64,000 nt of DNA, taken from positions 62,001 through 126,000 of the forward strand of contig JARWZU010000088.1 of NCBI GenBank assembly GCA_029866215.1, read 5' to 3'. Positions 32,854 to 42,200 of this stretch are shown piece by piece (position 1 is the stretch's first letter; each line of letters starts with the position of its first letter). The stretch is from Akkermansiaceae bacterium. Lineage in GTDB: Bacteria; Verrucomicrobiota; Verrucomicrobiia; Verrucomicrobiales; Akkermansiaceae. Below the pieces are notes generated by a model. It was not told where the DNA came from. It made no database searches and saw only the letters and a program-made list of their open reading frames with translations. The translations under genes and the position numbers were made by a program.

Positions 32854-33070
32854 GAAAACGACCTGGGAGCTTTGAAAAACGAACGTTGTGAGGGTGAAAA
32901 CGACTTCGGAGCCGCGAAAAATAACTTTGAGAAGCTGAAAACGACTCCGGAGGGGCCAAAAACAACTTTGAGAAGCCGAAAACGACTCGGGAGAAGCAAA
33001 AAACAACTTTGAGAATGCGAAAACGACTCGGGAGAGGCAAAAAACAACTTTGAGAATGCGAAAACGAGAG
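32854..33070. repeat. 41-bp tandem repeat, about five copies, with A-tracts
   Basis: Units start with GAAAACGAC at 32854 (42 bases, diverged), 32896, 32937, 32978 and 33019, with a partial copy at 33060. The last full units are nearly identical. Each unit consists of two related half-units of 20 and 21 bases: GAAAACGACTCGGGAGAAGC and AAAAACAACTTTGAGAATGC (core). The 41-base period is not a multiple of 3, and all minus-strand frames stay open through it, so the open frames are a by-product and not genes. It lies 4 bases past the stop of the secreted-protein gene at 33075. Confidence 0.85.
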
Positions 33071-33074
33071 GGCG

Positions 33075-34445
33075 TCAAAATTTTTGTGTAAGAACAGGCA
33101 CGGTGGCAATGGACTTGATTACCACCTCGCCGCCATCTCCCGGATTGTCTGCGAGCCAGACGGTGAATTGGGTGATGAGTCCTTTGTAGTCTGGGTTTGA
33201 ACCGAGATCCACCTCCACGGTTGCTAGCTTTTCCCCCTCGGGGATAGAGAAGGTTGTGGTCAGGGGTTTCGCTGGTTTATCGTTGCCCAACTGCGTCCAT
33301 GTCACGTGACCCGTGCCTTTCAGTCCCTTCCAAGCACCCGTGATGCGCAGCTTCTTTGCGGTCTCAGCGCGAAACGGGTGGATGGGGCCTTGGATGCGCG
33401 CATTTTTATTTCCCTTTGCGATCTTCATGCGCAACCCATTTTGGATCGGCCAGCCAGCATCGGTGCAATTCACGGGAACCCAGTGCTGACGATCTTTGTC
33501 GAAATTCCAGGCCGGCGGTATGCGTTTGGACATGGTGCCAGTGAAATAACTGCGCAGTTCGTCGAGTTTACCGACCCGCAAAGCGAGATCGAATTCGAAG
33601 ACAATATTGTGATCCAAAACATCCGTCGACACCGGGCTAATATACATGGTTGAACCGTCGTTGGAGTCCCAGTTCTTGCTAGATCCGTACAAGCCGCCGA
33701 GGTAGTTATAGACCTTCGGATTACACACTCCAATCCCCCAGTCGTCATCACCCACCGCCGCCACCCAGCCCTCGGTGGCGAGGTAGCGCGTCCATGGAAA
33801 CGGCTTCTTATAGTCATTTTTTACATGGGTCAGGGCGTCGCCGGTGAACGGTTTATCGCCGGTGTAAGTCATCAGACGGCTGAGGCCACTCACGGTATAG
33901 ACAGCTGGCAGTTCTTGGTGAGCACCATTGTACTGGGCTTTGTCGGTGCGCTTGTTGATCAGTGTGTAATGAATCAGAAGCATTGGCCCATCGAGGGTTA
34001 GGTCGGCTTTAAAAAGACAGTCGCCGGGTACATTATTGAGTGCCCATTGCATCGGAATGCTGGTGAGGCTGATCTTGGTGCCGGTATTGATGAGTTCCAC
34101 GACTTTGGCGCGGTTAAGATAAACGTCGCCGGATTGGATGGGGTTCCAAGACCAGTTCTTCCAAGCCGGATGAGCCTTCATGCCGTTCGGTTCAAATGGT
34201 TTGGGGCCGGAATAATACGACAACTGGATTTGCCGGCCCCAGTCCGAGTTGTTGATCAAGTTGTCGCGACCCGGGACCGACAGCCAGGTGATGGCGCCGC
34301 CTAGATCTTGGTTAACGCCGACCTTGATTTCGCTGTTTTCAATGAAGCTAATGCGGTCGGTGCGAATGAGGTTCGGTTGCTCTGCCGACCTGACTTCGTT
34401 CGCGAGGAGCAGGGCGGTGATGAGCAGGAGGAGTGGGGATTTCAT
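33075..34445 (-). CDS. Secreted protein of unknown function, carbohydrate-related fold likely
   Basis: A 456-residue protein with a signal peptide (MKSPLLLLITALLLANEVRS). The first half looks like a beta-sandwich of galactose-mutarotase or glycoside-hydrolase-associated type: VNQDLGGAITWLSVPG, then DWGRQIQLSYYSGPKPFEPN and NGAHQELPAVYTVSG. The C-terminal 150 residues look like a carbohydrate-binding jelly roll (KKLRITGAWKGLKGTGHVTW). No catalytic site can be assigned. ATG 34445 is preferred over an upstream start at 34478 because the signal peptide begins there. It is transcribed towards the 41-bp repeat and seems to stand alone. Confidence 0.65.
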   Translation of the reverse strand: MKSPLLLLITALLLANEVRSAEQPNLIRTDRISFIENSEIKVGVNQDLGGAITWLSVPGRDNLINNSDWGRQIQLSYYSGPKPFEPNGMKAHPAWKNWSWNPIQSGDVYLNRAKVVELINTGTKISLTSIPMQWALNNVPGDCLFKADLTLDGPMLLIHYTLINKRTDKAQYNGAHQELPAVYTVSGLSRLMTYTGDKPFTGDALTHVKNDYKKPFPWTRYLATEGWVAAVGDDDWGIGVCNPKVYNYLGGLYGSSKNWDSNDGSTMYISPVSTDVLDHNIVFEFDLALRVGKLDELRSYFTGTMSKRIPPAWNFDKDRQHWVPVNCTDAGWPIQNGLRMKIAKGNKNARIQGPIHPFRAETAKKLRITGAWKGLKGTGHVTWTQLGNDKPAKPLTTTFSIPEGEKLATVEVDLGSNPDYKGLITQFTVWLADNPGDGGEVVIKSIATVPVLTQKF

Positions 34446-34588
34446 CGTTTTTTGAGTGATCGAATAGGGGTTACCCAAAGCTGAGTTTGGGAGGGTTTAA
34501 ACAGCCAGCACAATCGGGGGCGGCGCGGCAAAAATGGCATTGGGAGAGGTATAGTCGAGACATTTCTAGGACGCGAGTTGAGCGTGTT

Positions 34589-34672
34589 TTAAATCACCGC
34601 CAGCTCCTCATCAGTTAGCTCCGCAAAATAGCGCCCCCTGGGGAAATACTTGAGGAGTGGTCCCCGAGTCAT
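34589..34672 (-). other. Very short open frame downstream of fabD, status unknown
   Basis: A 27-codon minus-strand frame starts 14 bases after the fabD stop. It encodes MTRGPLLKYFPRGRY and ends FAELTDEELAVI. The sequence looks protein-like, as if it were the tail of a larger gene, but no partner was found. The rest of 34446-34686 shows nothing else. Confidence 0.2.
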
Positions 34673-34686
34673 CCGCCTAGCGCACC

Positions 34687-35613
34687 TCACGACAATGCCT
34701 GAACCGCGCCCTCCAGCGAGGCGACGTCCTCGACCGAATGCACGACCACGTCCTTGTCGATCTTCGACACAAGGCCCGCGATGACCTTGCCTGGGCCAAG
34801 CTCAAGAAAACGGCGGTGGCCCTGAGAGATCAGGAGTTGGATCGACTCCGTCCAGCGGACTGAGCCGGTGACTTGTTTTTCTAGCATGCTACGAATCGTC
34901 GCTGCGTCAGAGACGACGGATGCACCGAAATTGCAAACCACCGGCAGCGCGGGCGAGTGGATCGAAACCGTGGCCAACTCTGCAGCGAGCTGGTCCTGCG
35001 CGCTTTGCATCAACCGCGAGTGATAGGCACCCGCGACATTCAGCTTGATCGCCCGACGAATCCCGAAGTCCTTGGCCTGAGTGATCGCGGCATCGATGCC
35101 AGCCACAGTTCCTGAGAGGACGATCTGCCCCGGCGCGTTGAGATTCGCAACGTCCACATCCGCTGCAGCGGCGAGCGCACGGACTTGCGATTCCTCTCCG
35201 CCGATGAGGGCCGCCATCGAGCCATCGGTCGCTTGGCACGCCTGCTCCATGAACTCGCCGCGCCTCGCGACGAGCCGGAGACCATCCTCGAAGGAAAATG
35301 TCCCTGCCGCCGCGTGAGCCGTAAATTCCCCTAACGAAAGCCCAGCCGCAGCCACGGGCAGAAGATTCGGCAAACGCTCACGAATCAAGGCGAGTCCCAT
35401 GAGCCCATGGAGATAGAGCGCCGGCTGGCAGCGTGACGTGCGGGTCAACTCATCCTCTGGGCCATCGAACATGATCGAGGAAATAGAAAACCCGAGGGCA
35501 CGATCCGCCTGTTCCGCCATCGCGCGGGCGGTTGCAGATGATTCCACCCAATCTTTGCCCATGCCGATTTTTTGGGCACCCTGTCCGGAAAATAGAATTA
35601 CGATTTCGCTCAT
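34687..35613 (-). CDS. fabD: Malonyl-CoA:ACP transacylase
   Basis: A 308-residue enzyme that moves malonyl groups from CoA to acyl-carrier protein for fatty acid synthesis. It starts with the family motif LFSGQGAQKIGMGKDW, has the nucleophile elbow AAGLSLGEFTAHAAA (Ser in GLSLGE) and the catalytic His in GAYHSRLMQSAQDQL. Length is normal. It stands alone, not in a fab operon. The malonyl-ACP pool it makes is not directly used by type III polyketide synthases, which take malonyl-CoA. Confidence 0.94.
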   Translation of the reverse strand: MSEIVILFSGQGAQKIGMGKDWVESSATARAMAEQADRALGFSISSIMFDGPEDELTRTSRCQPALYLHGLMGLALIRERLPNLLPVAAAGLSLGEFTAHAAAGTFSFEDGLRLVARRGEFMEQACQATDGSMAALIGGEESQVRALAAAADVDVANLNAPGQIVLSGTVAGIDAAITQAKDFGIRRAIKLNVAGAYHSRLMQSAQDQLAAELATVSIHSPALPVVCNFGASVVSDAATIRSMLEKQVTGSVRWTESIQLLISQGHRRFLELGPGKVIAGLVSKIDKDVVVHSVEDVASLEGAVQALS

Positions 35614-35758
35614 GTCAGACGGGATTTAGCCAAACCAAATCGTTAAGGAAAAGCGAAATAGCCAGCCCACCGCGCACCGATCGGAACTTGCGGAACCACC
35701 CAACTCGGGCGATGCTGACGCTGTGTGCTTTTTGTGCGCCCCCTCACCCACCCCCACC

Positions 35759-37156
35759 ATGCACAACCCAACTCATCCTCAGCGGAAGGAATACGATTCC
35801 ATGGGCGACATGGATGTCCCGCTCGGCGCGCTTTACGGAGCCTCGACCCAGCGCGCGGTGCTCAATTTCCCGATTTCTGGAACTCGCCTGCCAACGCCGC
35901 TCATTCACGCCTACGGACTCATCAAGATGGCGGCTGCCGAGACCAACGCAGAGTTAGGCCTCCTCCCCTCCCCCCTTGCCTCTGCCATCGCCAGCGCAGC
36001 CGCCGAAATCGCTGAGGGCCGCCACGATGAGCAATTTCCCGTGGACATCTACCAAACCGGCTCCGGCACCTCGACGAACATGAACGTCAACGAGGTCATC
36101 GCTCGCCTCTGCGCCCGCAATGGAGTGACCGCTCACCCGAATGACCACATCAACTACGGCCAGTCGTCGAACGACACCTTCCCCACCGCGATCCACGTGG
36201 CGGCTGCGCGTGAAATCCGCAATCACCTGGTCCCCTCGCTGGAAAACTTGGCAGCGAGCTTGCTGGCGAAATCGCGGGAATTCAGCCCGATTTTCAAAAT
36301 CGGCAGAACCCACCTGATGGATGCCACTCCCATGCGGCTCGGTGATGAATTTGGCGCATGGGCACACCAAATCAAACTCGCGGTCCTCCGCGCGTGGAAA
36401 GCGACCGACGCACTGATCGAGCTCCCCATCGGCGGCACGGCCATCGGCAACGGGCTCAACGCTCACCCCGATTTCGCCGGGAAGGTCATCTCGCGCTTGG
36501 AGGCGGCAACCGGCATCCCATTCCGCGAAACCGAAAACCACTTCGAGGCTCAATCGGCCAAGGACGCCTGCGTCGAGGCCCACGGCCAACTGGCGACCAT
36601 CGCCGTTTCCCTGCACAAAATCGCCTCGGACATCCGCCTGCTTGCATCGGGCCCTCGTTGTGGCCTCGGGGAAATCCGCCTGCCCGCCACCCAGCCCGGC
36701 TCCTCGATCATGCCCGGGAAAACGAACCCCGTGATGGCAGAATCCGTCACCATGGTGGCCGCGCGCGTCGCAGGAAATCAGACGACGATCACTTGGTGCG
36801 GCGCGGGCGGATTTCTCGAACTCAATGTCTCGATGCCGCTGCTCGCCGCCTGCCTGCTAGAATCCATCCAGCTCATGGCGAGCGCCGCGCTCGAATTCTC
36901 CACCCGCTGCGTCCGTGGCATCGAGGCCGACAAGGCACGCTGCCAGCAATTCATCGAGCTCTCGCTCTCGATGGTCACCGCACTGGCCCCACACATCGGC
37001 TACGACCGCGCATCGGCCATCGCGAAACAGGCCATGCTGTCAGGTAAAACCGTCCAAGAGATTTGTGAAAACCAACTGGCCGAACTCGGGCTCACGGCGG
37101 ACGAACTTTCCGAGTTTCTTGATATCGCCCGGATGTGCGGCAATTCGGGCGCATAA
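35759..37156 (+). CDS. fumC: Fumarate hydratase class II
   Basis: A 465-residue enzyme interconverting fumarate and malate. The N-terminus has [20 protein letters not shown], the substrate site [17 protein letters not shown], then [40 protein letters not shown] and the signature [20 protein letters not shown]. Complete and of usual length. ATG 35759 gives the canonical N-terminus; a slightly earlier start is possible but unsupported. Confidence 0.93.
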   Translation: MHNPTHPQRKEYDSMGDMDVPLGALYGASTQRAVLNFPISGTRLPTPLIHAYGLIKMAAAETNAELGLLPSPLASAIASAAAEIAEGRHDEQFPVDIYQTGSGTSTNMNVNEVIARLCARNGVTAHPNDHINYGQSSNDTFPTAIHVAAAREIRNHLVPSLENLAASLLAKSREFSPIFKIGRTHLMDATPMRLGDEFGAWAHQIKLAVLRAWKATDALIELPIGGTAIGNGLNAHPDFAGKVISRLEAATGIPFRETENHFEAQSAKDACVEAHGQLATIAVSLHKIASDIRLLASGPRCGLGEIRLPATQPGSSIMPGKTNPVMAESVTMVAARVAGNQTTITWCGAGGFLELNVSMPLLAACLLESIQLMASAALEFSTRCVRGIEADKARCQQFIELSLSMVTALAPHIGYDRASAIAKQAMLSGKTVQEICENQLAELGLTADELSEFLDIARMCGNSGA

Positions 37157-37184
37157 AAATTCGCATTTTCATGCCACTGCCGGG

Positions 37185-37212
37185 TTGACAACCCGCTTTG
37201 GATGCATAGAGT
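37185..37212 (+). promoter_or_regulatory. Candidate sigma-70 promoter of the rpmH operon
   Basis: TTGACA at 37185-37190, a 16-base spacer, and TAGAGT (four of six matches to TATAAT) at 37207-37212. It lies 57 bases before the rpmH start and after the fumC stop, a sensible place for the start of the rpmH-rnpA-yidD-yidC transcript. Confidence 0.5.
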
Positions 37213-37268
37213 TCGCCCCCCGAGCCGCATCCCGGACGGATTACGAACCTTTATTTGAGGCACCAGCC

Positions 37269-37454
37269 ATGAGCAAACGCACCTATCAGCCATCCAAGCG
37301 CACCCGGAAAAACCAATTCGGCTTCCGAGCCCGCATGGCCACAAAATCTGGCCGCGACATCCTTCGCCGCCGTCGCCAAAAAGGACGCAAACGTCTCGTT
37401 CCGAAGGGCGTCGAAATCCAATACAGCCGTCACACCACGCAGCACGGCAACTGA
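37269..37454 (+). CDS. rpmH: 50S ribosomal protein L34 (bL34)
   Basis: A 61-residue, strongly basic protein with the unmistakable L34 sequence [20 protein letters not shown] and then [19 protein letters not shown]. The family is usually 44-50 residues; this one has a C-terminal extension of about 15 residues ([14 protein letters not shown]). It heads the conserved rpmH-rnpA-yidD-yidC order. Confidence 0.95.
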   Translation: MSKRTYQPSKRTRKNQFGFRARMATKSGRDILRRRRQKGRKRLVPKGVEIQYSRHTTQHGN

Positions 37455-37498
37455 GGTGTCCCCTCGGTTCCGCATCGTGAGTTGATAGCATCTCCACC

Positions 37499-37864
37499 AT
37501 GCGACTCCCGCGGACAGGCAGCATGACTCACCGCGCAGACTTTGCGCGGGTAAAAACCACCGGCCAGGCGAAAGTCGGCCGGTTTGTCATTTTAAGCACG
37601 CTAGCAGATCCTACGCTCACGACGCTTCGCACGGGCTTCATCACGACCAAACGGAGCGGTAAAGCTCACGACCGCAACCTGCTTCGCCGCCGGTTTCGCT
37701 CACTCGTGCAAGCTCACGCTCCCGAATTCACCGAACTCCGCCGCTACCTCGTGACCATCGCCCGCCCCAACGCCGCAGCTGCGACCTTCACTGAGCTCGA
37801 AGAAGACTGGGTCCGCCAAGCCAAGCGGCTCGGGCTTTTCCCCCGCACCCAAGCGCAAGCATGA
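37499..37864 (+). CDS. rnpA: Ribonuclease P protein component
   Basis: A 121-residue basic protein that assists the catalytic RNA in trimming tRNA 5' leaders. Its position between rpmH and yidD is diagnostic. The RNR-type basic helix is present as AHDRNLLRRRFRSLVQAH, preceded by RTGFITTKRSG. Overlaps yidD by 4 bases (ATGA at 37861). Confidence 0.9.
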   Translation: MRLPRTGSMTHRADFARVKTTGQAKVGRFVILSTLADPTLTTLRTGFITTKRSGKAHDRNLLRRRFRSLVQAHAPEFTELRRYLVTIARPNAAAATFTELEEDWVRQAKRLGLFPRTQAQA

Positions 37865-38166
37865 TCTCAAATCTCACCACGGCCGTGATTCGTTTGCTGA
37901 TTCGCCTCTACCAGCGGGTGCTCGGACCGATGCTGAAATTCACCGCTGGACCCACTGCCGGATGCCGGTTTTCACCGAGTTGCTCGCATTATTTCCTCGA
38001 GTCCGTCGAAACTCATGGCCCGCTACTAGGCTCATGGCTTGGCATCTGCCGCATTCTCCGCTGCCACCCGTGGGGCGGCTCGGGCCACGATCCGGTCCCA
38101 TCGCCCGCAACCCAGCGCCCTCGAAAAAACGACTGCGCCTGTCACCATCACACCACCACCTTCTAA
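37861..38166 (+). CDS. yidD: Membrane protein insertion efficiency factor YidD
   Basis: A 101-residue protein with the YidD signature PTAGCRFSPSCSHYFLESVE and then CRILRCHPWGGSGHDPVP; an amphipathic N-terminal helix (VIRLLIRLYQRVLGPML) binds the membrane. It helps YidC-dependent insertion of membrane proteins. The C-terminal 20 residues are more basic and His-rich than usual. It overlaps rnpA and precedes yidC by 18 bases. Confidence 0.93.
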   Translation: MISNLTTAVIRLLIRLYQRVLGPMLKFTAGPTAGCRFSPSCSHYFLESVETHGPLLGSWLGICRILRCHPWGGSGHDPVPSPATQRPRKNDCACHHHTTTF

Positions 38167-38184
38167 CTTTTCCCTATCGAATCC

Positions 38185-40047
38185 ATGTACGATCGAAAAA
38201 CTTGGGCCATCCTCGCCCTCTGCGGCAGCCTCCTAGCTGCCAACCTCTACTACGCGAACAAAAACAGCATCGCCCAACGCGAGGTGGCCGAACGCGAACT
38301 GGCCCTCCAGAAAGCTCTAGCCGCAGCTAACACAGGCGCCCCGACCACCACCACCGCAGAGCTCACGGTCGAGACACCGCCAGCCCCAACCGAAGAAGAA
38401 ACGATCACGCTCGAAAGCACAGACGTCATCTTCACGCTGAGCAACATCGGCGGCGGCATCAAACACGCCGAATTCAAAAAACAATTCAAAGTCGGCAGCA
38501 AAACCGAACTCGTCCAAGTCAATCATTTCGATCTAGGACCCATCGGCGGTCTAGCAGGTGCGGGCGAGAGTCTGGAAAACATCCCCTACGCCTACAAGAC
38601 CGAGGAATCCGTCACTGGGAAAAAGGCGGTTTACATCGCCAAACTCGCCTCGGGATTGATCGTCAAAAAAGCTTTCAGCTTGGTGGAATCCACCAAACCG
38701 GGTTCAGCGTATTTGCTCGATTTCCAACTCACGCTCGAGAACGCAGCCACCACCACGCTCAACCTCGGACAATGGAGTATTTTTCTCGGTGAGTCCTCAC
38801 CAACTTACCAATCCGAGGTCATCGACCAAACCGGTTTCTTCTGGCGTGAAGATGGCGGCATCAACTTCAAGGATGCCTCGAAATTCAAAGGCAACATGAT
38901 CAGTGACGCACAATCCACGATCCGTGGTGGCGGCGAGAAACCAACGGAGCTCGCCGGGGTGACTAACCAATTCTTCACCACGGTACTCCGCCCGAAGGAA
39001 CCCGCCGTCGCATCGCTCTGGGCGAAATCCACTCAAGTCCGCTTGGAAGGCGAAGCGACGCCAGTGAACTCGGTCTACGCAGGCCTCCAGCTCCCATCCA
39101 CAACCCTCAAACCCGGCGAACCCAAGAAGCTGGAGTACTTGATCTTCATCGGCCCCAAGCACAACCGCCTACTCCGCCAAATGGACGCCGCCTGGGGCGA
39201 CGGCTGGAGCGACGTGATGCAATACGGCTGGTTCTGGTTTGTCTCCCGCCCGCTCAACTGGCTTCTCAACACCTACCACGATCTCTTTGACCACCTGTCA
39301 AAAACGGGATCATGGGGCCTCGCCATCATTTTCCTCACCATCACAGTCCGCACGGTGATCTGGCCACTGCATGCCAAGTCCACCCACACCATGAAGCGCA
39401 TGGCCAAACTCCAACCGGAAATGGCCAAGATCAAGGAGAAGTACGCCGACGACCCGAACAAGATCAACACGGAGACGATGGGACTCTATCGGAAATACGG
39501 CATCAACCCGCTGGGTGGCTGTTTGCCGATGTTCATTCAGATCCCCATATTCTTCGGATTCTATCGGATGCTTCAATACGCGGTGGAACTCCGCGGCTAT
39601 GGATTCCTTTGGGTCGATGACCTTTCCCAACCGGACACGCTCATGCACCTGAGCTTCCTCGGCGGCATCCCGCTGAATATCCTCCCCATCGTCATGGCGA
39701 TCAGCAGTTACATGCAAATCCGCATGACCCCCCAAACGGGCGATGCAATGCAGCAGAGAATCATGGCGTTCATGCCGCTCATATTTTTCTTCTTCTGTTA
39801 TAACTTCGCCTCAGCCCTCGCGCTCTACTGGACCACCCAGAACATCTTCTCAATCGGCCAAACCTGGCTCATGAACAAGGTCCCCGAGCCCGAACTCAAG
39901 GCTCGCACCGGCGGCGGCAAATCCTTCGTCCAACGCATGGCCGAACGCCAAGCCGCCATGCAACAGGCACGCCAAAATGGCGGCGCAAATATGCGCGATG
40001 TCACGCCCGACTCGAAGAAAAAGCGTCCACCGCGCACCGGCGGCTGA
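38185..40047 (+). CDS. yidC: Membrane protein insertase YidC
   Basis: A 620-residue insertase. An N-terminal membrane segment (TWAILALCGSLLAANLYYA) is followed by a large periplasmic beta-domain (about 30-350), as in Gram-negative YidC. The conserved C-terminal membrane core starts near residue 375 (WGLAIIFLTITVRTVIWPLH, with the hydrophilic-groove Arg) and contains GGCLPMFIQIPIFFGFYRML. The tail is basic (DSKKKRPPR), which may help ribosome binding. The periplasmic domain supports a two-membrane cell plan. Confidence 0.94.
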   Translation: MYDRKTWAILALCGSLLAANLYYANKNSIAQREVAERELALQKALAAANTGAPTTTTAELTVETPPAPTEEETITLESTDVIFTLSNIGGGIKHAEFKKQFKVGSKTELVQVNHFDLGPIGGLAGAGESLENIPYAYKTEESVTGKKAVYIAKLASGLIVKKAFSLVESTKPGSAYLLDFQLTLENAATTTLNLGQWSIFLGESSPTYQSEVIDQTGFFWREDGGINFKDASKFKGNMISDAQSTIRGGGEKPTELAGVTNQFFTTVLRPKEPAVASLWAKSTQVRLEGEATPVNSVYAGLQLPSTTLKPGEPKKLEYLIFIGPKHNRLLRQMDAAWGDGWSDVMQYGWFWFVSRPLNWLLNTYHDLFDHLSKTGSWGLAIIFLTITVRTVIWPLHAKSTHTMKRMAKLQPEMAKIKEKYADDPNKINTETMGLYRKYGINPLGGCLPMFIQIPIFFGFYRMLQYAVELRGYGFLWVDDLSQPDTLMHLSFLGGIPLNILPIVMAISSYMQIRMTPQTGDAMQQRIMAFMPLIFFFFCYNFASALALYWTTQNIFSIGQTWLMNKVPEPELKARTGGGKSFVQRMAERQAAMQQARQNGGANMRDVTPDSKKKRPPRTGG

Positions 40048-40083
40048 AGCACACATCATGCGGAACCTTTCCGCCTTTCCGCT

Positions 40084-41175
40084 TCACCTCCCCACGCCAT
40101 CTGCCGTCTCAAAAACTCCGCCGCCTAACAGGCGACCGCCGTCGTAGAATGCACAAATCTGCCCCGCGACGATCGCCCGCTGAGGCCGATGAAACTTGAG
40201 CCGGATTTTTCCATCCTCAATCTGCTCCACGACCGCCGGTTCCGCCTTGGCGCGGTACCTCGGTTGCGCATCGACCCTCCGCCAAGCCTCCACTGGTTCG
40301 TTGAAAGCCGTTAGAGTCCCAACCGTGCATTCCTGCACATAAAGCCCAGCAGATTCCGGAGTGTCCCAACCGACGACCAATCGATTTCTAGCCGCATCTT
40401 TACCGACCACCACGTATGCCATTCCTTCACGCGGCGATGCGACGCCGTGCCCCTTCCGCTGGCCGATCGTGTAAAGATGCAGCCCGCGATGCTCGCCAAG
40501 CACAACCCCAGCGGGATCGACGATTTCGCCCGGCGAATCCGCGACATAATGCCGGAGAAAGTCGCTCATCTTCACCTGCCCGAGAAAACAAATTCCTTGG
40601 CTGTCTTTTTTCTCAGCGACGGGGAGATGGAACCGCCGCGCCACTTCCCGGACCTCGGGCTTGAGCATTTCTCCAGTTGGAAAAAGCGCGTGGCCCGCCT
40701 GACGCTGGGTCATCAATGAGAGAAAATAACTTTGGTCCTTGTTCGGATCCGCCCCGCGCAAAATGGCGGCCGTGCCATCGCTCAAGGTCCGCCGCCTCGC
40801 GTAATGCCCGGTGGCCACCTGCTCAAATCCCTGCGAAAGTGCGTAGTCGAGAAACACCCCGAATTTCATCTCACGATTGCACCAAACGTCGGGGTTCGGC
40901 GTGATGCCCGAGCGATAACCGTCGATCAGCAATTCCACAATCCGGTCGCGGTACGAATCGATGAGATCGATCACTCGGAACTCAATGCCCAGCGACTTTG
41001 CCACCGCGTGGGCGTCTTCAATGTCTTGCTCCCACGGACAATCCCCGGGAATCCCCTCGTCGTTGATCCAGTTTTTCATGTACCCTGCAGCCACCTCGTG
41101 ACCCTGCTCGACCAGAAGCGCCGCCGCGACCGCGCTATCCACGCCGCCTGAGAGTCCGACCAATACCTTCGCCAT
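40084..41175 (-). CDS. mnmA: tRNA-specific 2-thiouridylase
   Basis: A 363-residue enzyme that thiolates U34 of tRNA-Lys, -Glu and -Gln. The ATP-pyrophosphatase P-loop is VLVGLSGGVDSAVAAALLVE at the N-terminus. The catalytic cysteines are in TPNPDVWCNREMKFG and EKKDSQGICFLGQVKM. The family C-terminal barrel is complete. ATG 41175 directly precedes the P-loop; a longer frame reaches 41286 but enters the divergent yicC side. Confidence 0.93.
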   Translation of the reverse strand: MAKVLVGLSGGVDSAVAAALLVEQGHEVAAGYMKNWINDEGIPGDCPWEQDIEDAHAVAKSLGIEFRVIDLIDSYRDRIVELLIDGYRSGITPNPDVWCNREMKFGVFLDYALSQGFEQVATGHYARRRTLSDGTAAILRGADPNKDQSYFLSLMTQRQAGHALFPTGEMLKPEVREVARRFHLPVAEKKDSQGICFLGQVKMSDFLRHYVADSPGEIVDPAGVVLGEHRGLHLYTIGQRKGHGVASPREGMAYVVVGKDAARNRLVVGWDTPESAGLYVQECTVGTLTAFNEPVEAWRRVDAQPRYRAKAEPAVVEQIEDGKIRLKFHRPQRAIVAGQICAFYDGGRLLGGGVFETADGVGR

Positions 41176-41303
41176 GCGGGTAGCCTCGGATGAAAATGAA
41201 AAAGGTAAAGCCGCGATCCTCCATGGGCGGGGTGAAACATCGGGTTTCTCCCAAGCCTTCTTCCCGATTGACCAATGCCCGCTCACCCTTGAACCTTGCG
41301 GCC

Positions 41304-42179
41304 ATGCATTCGATGACAGGATTTGGCCGAGGTTCAGCGACGACAGACGCGTGGCACGCCACAGTGGAGATCAGCTCGGTAAACCGAAAACAAGCGGAGC
41401 TCGTCATTCAGGCCCCTCGCGAACTCAACGAACTCGAAGCCCGGATTCGCAATGCAGTTTTAGCCGTAGTTTCACGCGGTCGCATCCAAGTCTCGATCAA
41501 ACTCGAGCGCGCCCAAGGGACCGCCGCAGACTTCAGGATCAACCCCGCACTCGCTTTGGCATTTTCTGCCGCGCTGGTGGAGCTTGGTGACACCATCGGC
41601 CAGCCGATCCTCCCCACCGCCGCAGACTTTCTCAGACAGCCCGGGATCATCGACATCGGCACCAGTGAGATCGACGCGGAAGCCGCATGGCTCGCGATCG
41701 CTCCAGCACTGACCAGTGCTCTGGCGCACCTGGCGGCCATGAGAGAATCCGAGGGCCGCCACCTGCAGACTGATTTCCTCGCACGACTTGAAACACTCGC
41801 CTCGCTGACTCGCACGATCGCCAGCGGTGCATCCGACCGACCCGCCCGCCAACGCGAACTCCTCCTCAAGCGCCTCCGCGACGCAGGGCTTGACCTAGAC
41901 CCCACCGAAGAACGCGTGGCAAAGGAAATCGCATTGTTCGCAGACCGCTGCGACATCAGCGAAGAACTCACCCGGCTCGACTCGCACTTCGCCAAGTTTC
42001 GCGAATACCTCGACGCCGACGAGCCACCGGGACGCGCCTTGGATTTTCTCTGCCAAGAACTTTTCCGCGAATTCAACACCATCGGCTCCAAAGCCAACGA
42101 TGCCAGCATCGCCCAAGCCATCGTGGTGGCGAAAACCGAACTCGAGAAAATCCGCGAGCAAGTCCAAAACATCGAGTAG
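41304..42179 (+). CDS. yicC: YicC family endoribonuclease
   Basis: A 291-residue protein with the family start HSMTGFGRGSATTDAWHATV and VEISSVNRKQAELVIQAP, RGRIQVSIKLERAQG, and the C-terminal DUF1732 region EPPGRALDFLCQELFREFNT, IGSKANDASIAQAIVVAKTE. YicC proteins are implicated in RNA decay as endoribonucleases. ATG 41304 or 41313 (MTGFGRG) are both possible. Transcribed divergently from mnmA. Confidence 0.9.
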   Translation: MHSMTGFGRGSATTDAWHATVEISSVNRKQAELVIQAPRELNELEARIRNAVLAVVSRGRIQVSIKLERAQGTAADFRINPALALAFSAALVELGDTIGQPILPTAADFLRQPGIIDIGTSEIDAEAAWLAIAPALTSALAHLAAMRESEGRHLQTDFLARLETLASLTRTIASGASDRPARQRELLLKRLRDAGLDLDPTEERVAKEIALFADRCDISEELTRLDSHFAKFREYLDADEPPGRALDFLCQELFREFNTIGSKANDASIAQAIVVAKTELEKIREQVQNIE

Positions 42180-42200
42180 CCGACCCGCCGCCTCGGAAGA

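Noticed and set aside
32680-33012. Plus-strand frame of 110 codons and three minus-strand frames across the 41-bp repeat
   Set aside because: They are open only because the repeat lacks stops; a period of 41 shifts the frame at each copy, so no repeated protein motif is maintained.
32854-33070. Possible CRISPR array
   Set aside because: The whole 41-bp unit is repeated with no unique spacers, and no cas genes are nearby.
36358-37047. 229-codon plus-strand frame inside fumC
   Set aside because: It is an Arg/Pro-rich shadow of a GC-rich gene in another frame.
37156-37500. Replication origin next to rpmH
   Set aside because: No dnaA gene and no cluster of DnaA boxes (TTATCCACA-like) were seen.
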